Assembly: GCA_009760855.2 (NCBI GenBank)
Contig: WPIO01000017.1
Span: 1,737,501-1,801,500, forward strand
DNA: 64,000 nucleotides
Reading direction: 5' to 3'
From: Cristatella mucedo
Taxonomy: Eukaryota > Bryozoa > Phylactolaemata > Cristatellidae
Shown: in pieces, positions 57,313 to 64,000 of the stretch
Layout of the letters: the number at the start of each line of letters is the position of its first letter
Position numbering within the stretch: the first letter of the stretch is position 1
The notes under the pieces: model-generated
Databases searched by the model: none
What the model was told of the DNA's origin: nothing
The model's input: only the letters and a program-made list of their open reading frames with translations
Program-made: the position numbers and the translations under genes

Positions 57313-58404
57313 ATTTATTTAACATCGCCCAGAAACTTGAGCTTCTCTGGACAGCCGTCGAGCAAGCTAGTAAAATGCGACAAAGGCAGCTCTCTCCCAC
57401 GTCTGCACAGGTTCGAGCAATATTAAATACTTTAGGTTAAAAAAAAACCGTTTAACACAGTCATCGTAACAGGATGCTTGCAATGGTACCCAGTCGAGTC
57501 GGTGCTTAGATGCGAGCGCGGTGGCGAAGCGTCTCTTCGATTGTTGTATCTTCTGAGCAAGCTCCGTCCAATTGCAGAGCTTTCTCGGCAGGGGTGGCTG
57601 CTCAACCAAAATAGTCAGCAAAGATTCAGAACAAACAGATCACGCACCGAAGATGCCGGGTCGTATGCCGAAGATACGGTTTTTGGCATCTCTGTTATCG
57701 TCGACTGCACCTCTGTCAAGCATGGAGATCTCTAGGATGAATTACCACCAGCTTCGTATTCGTTCAGCTCGTTTTGGGGAGGCTAAGCTGGCCAGCTGGA
57801 TTACGCGTAACTCTGAGAACGAGGTTCGGTATCTGACCTAAAAGTATAAAAGAAAAAGAGTAAGAAACTGAACTAATACTACTCGTGGATAGGTGCCCGG
57901 TAGAGATGGCAGTCACGTGGCATGTCTTTCGGGGCCGCTGGTCGCCAGTAGACGTCAACAGGGTGATAGCGGGATTTGCACAAGCAAAATTCCTTGTATC
58001 AGGTGAATGACTTTGCAATAGAATCTGCTCGGAAAAGCTCTCTGACCCTTGAAAAAAATGTCATCTAAACTCTTGTTGTTGAGTTTTTAACTGCTAAATG
58101 CTGCCCTTAAATTGCATTTTCCAAATCAATCAGCTTGGCAGTCTTGGAATCCATGCGGAGAAGGTTCGCGGGCTTTCTCGGGAGTGAAGCTGAAGGCTTG
58201 ATTCGGCTCCTATTCATTCGGTTTTACACCGCGAGCAGCCGTGATCAGAATGCTCGCTCGTTCGAAGGCGACTCGCCGCGCTTAGCGCACCCAAAGCGAG
58301 ACGCCGCTTGCGTTAGCGGCGCGCGCGAGGCTGATTTAAAAGCTCATTTCTACATAAATTCCCCGACAAAATGGTCAACGGCTCAAAACAGAAAACGCTG
58401 GCAC
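57313..58404. other. Unassigned sequence
   Basis: Open frames to 93 codons without recognisable domains. Confidence 0.35.
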
Positions 58405-58482
58405 GCCGGCATGTAATGTAATGTATCTCCGTCTGTAACTCCACAAAGTCATAAAGACCACGTGGGTGTTACGCAGGACATT
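58405..58482 (-). mobile_element. LINE-B tail, antisense
   Basis: ATGTAATGTAATGTATCTCC, GTCTGTAACTCCACAAAGTC, ATAAAGACCACGTGGGTGTT: a clean LINE-B 3' end with its (ATTAC)-type terminus. Confidence 0.88.
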
Positions 58483-58611
58483 ACGCCGCCCAGTCAATGG
58501 CCCGGCCCAGCCGAGGCAACGCAGAGCCTCGCTCTCGGCGAGACGCTCTTCGGCGGATTAGGTGGCTGCAGCATCTTGGAACTAGCCCTCCTGCTGACTG
58601 CAGTTGTAGCG

Positions 58612-59290
58612 TAATAACAATAATAATAATAATAATGCACTTGATAAAGCACCCTCAGATAACTCAATCTCTTTCTAGGCGCTTTACATTTACTGCAAAG
58701 GGAAACGCGATTGATTGGTGAGTAATATCACGCTTGATAAACAGCACGCATAACATAGTTACGGGTGACATGCACTGGGTCAGCATGCAAAACATGGTTA
58801 GTGGCAGCATGCACAGTGTCAGCAAGCATAAGCACATCAAGGACGAATCACAGGAACCTACTAAATGCTGTCTTAAATAGGTGTATTTTTAAGTTCTTTT
58901 TAAATGTGGTCAAGCCAGGGGATGTTCTGACGCAAGTCGGGAGTGAGTTCCAGGCTTTGAGAGCATACGAACTAAATGCATGGTCTCCAAGGGATTTAAG
59001 GTTTGTACGAGGTATTGGTAAACTGGTGGATTCCGAAAAACGGGTGGTACGATGCTTGGCCTGGTGGGGGAGAAGATCTGAGAGATAGGCTGGAGCCAAA
59101 GAATGAAGTGACCTAAAAGTGAGCGATAAAAACCTTGAAGTCGATCCATTGCTTGACAAGTATCAGGTCGGCGAGAATTGGTGCGATGTGGCAACTGCGA
59201 CGCTCACGACAGACAAGCCTAGCTGCAGAGTTTTGCACCAGCTGCAATGGCCTGATTGTACATGCCGGTAGGCCAGCAAGCAGCGTGAAA
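58612..59290 (-). mobile_element. LINE-A 3' fragment, antisense
   Basis: (TAA)n and tail hairpin at left, full 3' UTR, then minus-strand SLAPAYLSDLLPHQAKHRTT, SYALKAWNSLPTCVRTSPGL, TFKKNLKIHLFKTAF, up to LQLVQNSAARLVCRERRSCH. It is close in sequence to the copy at 3,886-4,535, with a small deletion in the LHWLPVKQ block. Confidence 0.92.
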
Positions 59291-59334
59291 AGTGAAAGTT
59301 GACACTGAAAATTTGGGTGGATCCTTTTCAGCAC

Positions 59335-59398
59335 GCGTAAAATGCCCAAGGCGAGATTTAGTTCTCTCATGGCGCTATTTATTTTATTTTCATTGCTA
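59335..59398 (+). mobile_element. SINE-A/LINE tail fragment
   Basis: AAAATGCCCAAGGCGAGATT, TAGTTCTCTCATGGCGCTAT, TTATTTTATTTTC: the hairpin tail only. Confidence 0.55.
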
Positions 59399-59944
59399 CT
59401 AATACGCTAACGCTACCCGGTCCAATTTGCGATCCAAAACGTGCGGGTGTGACTCGTAAAATAATAGTACCGCAATATTCAGTCGTTTGTAAAGCGCCCT
59501 GCAAGATCTAAATCTGTATTCAAGTACTTTCTGAAAAACTTTCTGAAACAATGATAAGCCTTTAACGTCGCACAGGGTATCAAGCTTAGGCTTGCAAGCA
59601 AAAGCACGTACGCATCCCGCGTAGATTAGCGTGAACAAATACTAGAAAACTCTCGGCTTGAGCTATTGGTTATTAAGAGCCCTGGTTCGGAACGAGTACT
59701 GAGTTGTGCACAAGTAAGCATGCTATGTAAGCAGGCAAAAAGGCTAAGTTTTCCGGAAAGCAAAGAAAGCTTACCGGAGCGACAGCGTCGATAGCTGAGA
59801 CTTGGATGGTACAAGTCAATGCAGGTGTCAAAAGATGCGAACTCCAGCTCCAGACAGTCTTCGCAAGCGAACTGAAAGCCCTGCCGCCAAAAGGTTTCAA
59901 TTTCAATGAGCCGAGAGGCTTACAAGCCCTTCGGCGGTCGAGCT
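59399..59944. other. Unassigned; an antisense tail remnant at about 59,480-59,530
   Basis: TAAAGCGCCCTGCAAGATCT AAATCTGTATTCAAGTACTT is a decayed SINE-A tail in reverse. The remainder is unrecognised. Confidence 0.4.
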
Positions 59945-60430
59945 TCGCAATAATCAATCGGTGACGACGGCAACGGCGGCGAGCGGGTGGCCTCGCACCG
60001 CCACCACCGGGCAGCGGCGATCGGTATTATGGACGCTGTTGGCTTCCTTGTAAGTGTAAAAGCGTCTTGGTACCGACCTCGCGCTGCCCGGAGACACGCT
60101 GCAGCTAGTGGACGCGGTCGGTCGAGGCGCCGGCGATCTGCGCCAGTCGCAAATGCGGGTATCCGGCGCGATCGCGGGCACCGGCGGCGACCATGGCGAC
60201 GGGCAGGATGCGGAAGGCCGCAGCGCCGCGTGCGAGTGCGCGTGGCGCTGTGGAAGAACGCCAGCGCGAGTCTCGCGTCTAGGCGCGGCGGCCGTGGGGG
60301 CTCGCGGCGGAGCCTCAGGCAGAGCCTGGCACACATCATCACGCTCCACGTCGCCGACCTTGACGACGACTACGCGGCCGGCTGGGGACGCAAAGGCGAC
60401 AGCGCCATAGCAGCGCTCGCAGGCTGCGGC
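59945..60430. repeat. GC-rich paired segment 2
   Basis: Partner of 56,880-57,312 in the same orientation. Plus-strand blocks: DDGNGGERVASHRHHRAAAI then GIMDAVGFL, followed by a consensus splice donor (GTAAGT at 60,050). Minus-strand blocks at the right: GAVAFASPAGRVVVV ... CQAL. Identity is roughly 65-70% by eye. Confidence 0.6.
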
Positions 60431-61130
60431 GGCGGCGGCGGCGACGACGCGAGTGCCTCCGAGCCTTGTGCAGCAGGCACCGGCGTGCATCAACCGGCCG
60501 TGCGAAGCGTGGGGGCAGACGTTCGAGTCGGACGAGCTTGCTGCGCCGTCGCCGCGAGGGAGCGACGCTGGAGCAGCCGCCTCGGAGCTCCAGCAGGCTG
60601 AAGGTGAAGGCTGCGAGGAGCTCGAACCGCCGGCCGCTCGCTCTGCGACCGGTGCTGAGCGAGCGCGAGAGCTCGGATCTGGCCGAGTCGGCCACCGCTG
60701 TGCGGCGGCCATTTGCGGCGGCTGCACGACGTTCGAGGCTTTCGGCGCGGCGCACCCGGCGAGCGTACTCAAGCTAAACGATGCGGCCGCAGGTGAAACG
60801 ACATTCGGTCCCTCTGGCTCGGACACGCTGGCTCGTCCCAGCGACGGTGAGGAAGGCTGCGGCAGCGGAGGCTGCGTGGTCCGCCCCGACGCCGAGCCGG
60901 CGCTCCGCGTTCGCCTAAACCCGACACTACCACCGCCGCCGCCGCCGGCGCCGCCGCTGCCTACTCGAGCGCCGCCAGCGAGAGCGACCTCGCTTACCCG
61001 GCAGCCCAGCCTCTGCCGCGGCCGTCGGCGGCGCTCGCGCGCTCGAGAGTTCTGCGGCAGACGGAGCCGGAGAAGGGCGGAGGACGGGCCGAAGGCGGAA
61101 GTGTAGCGGCTTGTGCTGCGACGCCGCCGC
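60431..61130. other. GC-rich island continuing from paired segment 2
   Basis: Strongly CpG-rich. Frames of 200-290 codons are open on both strands (for example 60,453-61,106 plus and 59,954-60,826 minus), which is expected when AT-rich stop codons are rare. No domain is visible. Confidence 0.5.
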
Positions 61131-61223
61131 CACCGTCGCCCACAGCGCCCGGATTGAAGGTCTCAGCCGGAGAGACAGAGTAGCCCTTTCACTAAATGGC
61201 GAGTATCCTTGTTCATCATATTC

Positions 61224-61525
61224 CTATAGACCGGTGGTTCTCAACCTGGCTGAGGTCGTGGGCTCGAGCCCCAAGGCACATGAGAAGCGCCTGAATAGAG
61301 ATTAGGTTCTCCTGGGGCGCTATAAAAATAAAAATATATTATATATCCCTAATGCCGCGACCTTTTTATACAGTTCCTCTTGTTGTGGCGACCCCCAACC
61401 ATAAAGTTATTGTTTGCAAAATGTGAAAATGCGTGTTTTCCGATAGTCTTAGGCGACCCGTGTGAAAGGGTCGCTCGACCCCCAAATGGGTCGCGACCCA
61501 CAGGTCGAGAGCCGCTGCTGTAGAT
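61224..61525. mobile_element. SPIN-like hAT MITE carrying a SINE-A
   Basis: Left end CGGTGGTTCTCAACC; right end read inward CAGCGGCTCTCGACCTGTGG. Flanks CTATAGAC (61224-61231) and CTGTAGAT (61518-61525) make an 8-bp duplication with two mismatches, close to NTCTAGAN. Interior phrases such as AATGCCGCGACC, CCCCCAACCATAAAGTTATT, TTTTCCGATAGTCTTAGGCG and GAAAGGGTCGCTCGACCCCC match, from memory, the SPIN/URR1 group of hAT elements. No transposase. Confidence 0.7.
61246..61348 (+). mobile_element. SINE-A copy nested in the hAT element
   Basis: TGAGGTCGTGGGCTCGAGCC (B box), GAAGCGCCTGAATAGAGATT, AGGTTCTCCTGGGGCGCTAT, then an A/T-rich end. The A-box half is missing, so it is 5'-truncated. The hAT interior resumes at CTAATGCCGCGACC. 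Confidence 0.88.
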
Positions 61526-63454
61526 CGTTGTGAGGACTCTGGCGATGTAGCATGAGTTTTAACTTAACAACGTTCAACTCACGACTTGCCTGCTGGAACA
61601 GTTTAGGTGCTAGTACTGGCCAGTGGAGCTAAAGCGTATTATAGTTACGGCTATTGGATGTCTGTCATTGCCGCCGGACGTTGATTTTGATTCGCAAACG
61701 TCGCTCTTGCTTCGTGACAACTTGCTTAGTGTGTGCAGGGAGTGCACGACACTAAGGCCCAGGGCATCTGCCCGAACGGGTAGGCCAGGCAGAGATCCTG
61801 ACCGCATATTCTTGTAAAGGTAGCTTGCATAGGCTGAAACGTCGAGAAACGGCGGAAAAGCCACCGGCTGGCTTGAAGGGTGGCGAGAAGCGGAATGAGC
61901 GGAACGTATTTGGCCGGAAGCTGCAGAGGCGCCGCTGAGCATCGCTCCCAATCGGCCCAAGCGACATTTATTACAGAGCTTCTCATTTCTTCGTAGACAT
62001 ATCCTGTGACGCTATTCTCGGCTGCGCAGCGTTCGGTTCTTTAAAACTGAGGGTCATCATTTTATTTACACTTCGATAATAGCCTTTCAATCAGGCAGAT
62101 TCAGGGCCTCACTACCACGGGAAGCCACAACTGTTTTCGGAAATCCCGCCATGCTCCTGCAGAAGTGCCCGAAAACCCGTCTGGTCCGCTCCCTTTTAAT
62201 CCGTCACTGAGTCCGTTTCAAGAAAGCGGCTGCCATTTTTATAGAGAGGCTAAGGTGGCTTATGGACGATGTGTCAAAGTTTCCTGTTATGTATATGCTC
62301 AGAACTATAGTTGCTTCATTAAGATAATACATTGTAATCTATTGGGAACACTATGAGAACGGCCAGAAATAAATTATTGATATCCGCCTATCCTTGGCAT
62401 CGCTATAATGGGAAAGCTTTTGTACGTATGATCTCATTAGTAGAATGACGGAGTTTTTTCAAATAAGCTCTGGCGTTGCTGGAAGGAAGCACTCAGTTCT
62501 CACCTTGTCAAGCTGTAATGAAAGGGAGGTTGGACACTAGATGTCATATTTCCGGGAACTTTGAGTTACATCCAGTCACGATTAAGATCGAGCCTTCATG
62601 CAGAAATGGCGGCTACGGATCTGCGGTGATCAACTCGGATTACGAAGGAACCGCCGAGAGGTGAGGACCAAGTTTCTTGAAATTTCACTACGCGTGCGTA
62701 AGTGAACACCAAACTGGTTTACGGTTTAATGCTCATTACTTTCATTGGTCGAGCGTGCATGGAAAAAAATTCTAACGGCGTTGCTTGCCTGTTCTCAGCT
62801 ACACGCCCCATCGCAGAAAGCTTACTGCTCAGTATTTACAGCCTTAAATGTTAGTGCGTCGTAAAGAAAACCCAAACCTTTGTTACTGCTGATATAAATA
62901 CTATCAGGAGCCACATTTTGTCAAATGCGTGCTTCCATTAGGACCTTTTACCTGCTCGCTGGAAGCGTCTGCTAAACGTCTACGCTTCAGCGGCGAAGCT
63001 TGCTGATCTGTCGGATTCTGCCGAATTTCAACTGACTCTGCAAACCAAACGGCAAACGGTCTACCGTCAATGTACGGCACCCAAGAAAAGAAGTGTCTGC
63101 TGAAAAAGAGTGTGCCTGGAATTATAAAGAATGCGGCAACGGAAATTAAAACTGCTGTCGCGACAGCAAAGTCTTAGGATGGCGTTCAAGTCATGCCGTG
63201 TGTGCTAAATGATTGTACCTCTTTTCAGAATCACCACCTGCTGGTATTGAGCAGCCTCTGAGAGTTGCCACTCATTTGCGATAGTTCAGCACAAGGAAAC
63301 GACTGCACATCATCAACCAAAGGCATGTAATGTACTACGCTGTGCAACATTGCGACACGACACAGAGATGTTTTGAGATGCGCAGAAACGAGACTGCCTG
63401 CACAGAAACATCTAGTGAACGCAATTTCAAAGACCGGTCTGGTGATCTCTTGCT
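61526..63454. other. Unassigned sequence
   Basis: 1.9 kb with open frames up to 116 codons (minus, 61,610-61,960) and no recognised family. Confidence 0.35.
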
Positions 63455-63720
63455 TAATAATAATAATACTAGATTTGATATAGCACCCTCTGAGAACTTG
63501 ATCTTTTTCTAGACACTTTACATTTGTTGCAAAGGACGCACGATCGAATGGTTAGCGGTAGCATGCTCAATAAACAACAAGAATTACATTATTAGGGGTG
63601 ACACGCACACGGTCAACATGCAAGTATGGTTTGTGGCAGCATGCATAGTGTCAGCACGCATAAGTACATAAAGGACGAATCACAGGGACCCAGATGCGTT
63701 TTTAGTTTCTTTAGTTGATC
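63455..63720 (-). mobile_element. LINE-A 3' end, antisense
   Basis: (TAA)n, hairpin CACCCTCTGAGAACTTGATC / TTTTTCTAGACAC, then 3' UTR phrases GGGGTGACACGCACACGGTC and AAGGACGAATCACAGGGACC. Confidence 0.88.
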
Positions 63721-64000
63721 AGGCTGTGTTGCCGCTTCGATCGCTCTCGCCGCAGACACAGTAGTGTCAGCTTCAAGAAGGTCGCAGGTCGCACCTCTTA
63801 TTGAAAGAGTGGAGAGGGAAGGGGTCACGAGTCTCAGTGGGACTCAGTGCCGTCACGAAAGCCCTGCAGCAAATTTTGCACGGGGGGGGGGCGACCAAAG
63901 TGTTGACACGGAAAAATCTAATAGCAAGTATTTTAAATTCCTCTGAATGGATTAATATTTGAATATTGAGGCGCTCTCCTTAAAAATTAAAAATATTTTC
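63721..64000. other. Unassigned window end
   Basis: Contains a (G)10 run near 63,882. No recognised gene. Confidence 0.35.

Noticed and set aside
59954-60826. 290-codon minus-strand frame
   Set aside because: Low-complexity alanine/arginine/serine content in extremely GC-rich DNA, with equally long frames on the other strand. I kept only the homologous segment as a finding.

Overview
The window is animal nuclear DNA, probably from an invertebrate. It shows spliced coding exons separated by kilobase introns, L2/CR1-type LINEs, tRNA-derived SINEs, Tc1 and hAT DNA transposons, and long (AT)n, (GT)n and (AG)n microsatellites. I cannot name the phylum. There is no bacterial-style gene packing, no CRISPR array and no rRNA gene.

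Region 1 (1-22,600) holds the one gene I recognise: the 3' two thirds of a DHX29-type DEAH-box RNA helicase on the + strand. Eight exons (2396-2535, 4914-5080, 7856-8070, 9270-9634, 10069-10159, 12437-12631, 14808-14906, 16817-16951) join in phase with no stop. A short terminal exon (22533-22582) ends the protein, and one weak internal exon (18000-18057) may complete it. The exons encode helicase motifs IV, V and VI, the winged-helix/ratchet region, the OB-fold and the C-terminus. The nucleotide-binding half must lie upstream of the window. One intron uses a GC donor, and another carries (AG)37 immediately before its 3' splice site. The introns are full of mobile elements: LINE fragments (mostly antisense), SINEs, a hAT MITE with an 8-bp target duplication, and a dead Tc1 element.

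Region 2 (22,600-40,000) is mostly mobile DNA and repeats. LINE-A (24,390-25,701, ending in (ATT)n) and LINE-B (about 30,290-31,830, with an uninterrupted 501-codon reading frame) are the best copies of the two main LINE families. Around them lie GC-rich islands (28.5-29.2 kb, 33.6-35.2 kb) in AT-richer DNA, a degenerate telomere-like stretch, and large AG-type microsatellites.

Region 3 (40,000-64,000) contains another GC island, a diverged tandem array of about 165-bp units (41.0-43.0 kb) interrupted by a LINE-A 3' end, and nested LINE/SINE relics, including a LINE endonuclease relic at 50.8-51.4 kb. It also holds a three-part (AG)/(ACAGAG)/(ACAG) array, two homologous GC-rich segments 3.1 kb apart (56.9 and 60.0 kb), and a SPIN-like hAT element carrying a SINE.

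The repeats form a system. LINE-A copies end in a hairpin tail (GCGCC, AGAGA, loop, TCTCT, GGCGC). The tRNA-headed SINE-A carries almost the same tail, which suggests it borrows LINE-A's reverse transcriptase. A second tRNA-derived family, SINE-C, has a different conserved body. Several microsatellites start at the tails of these elements.
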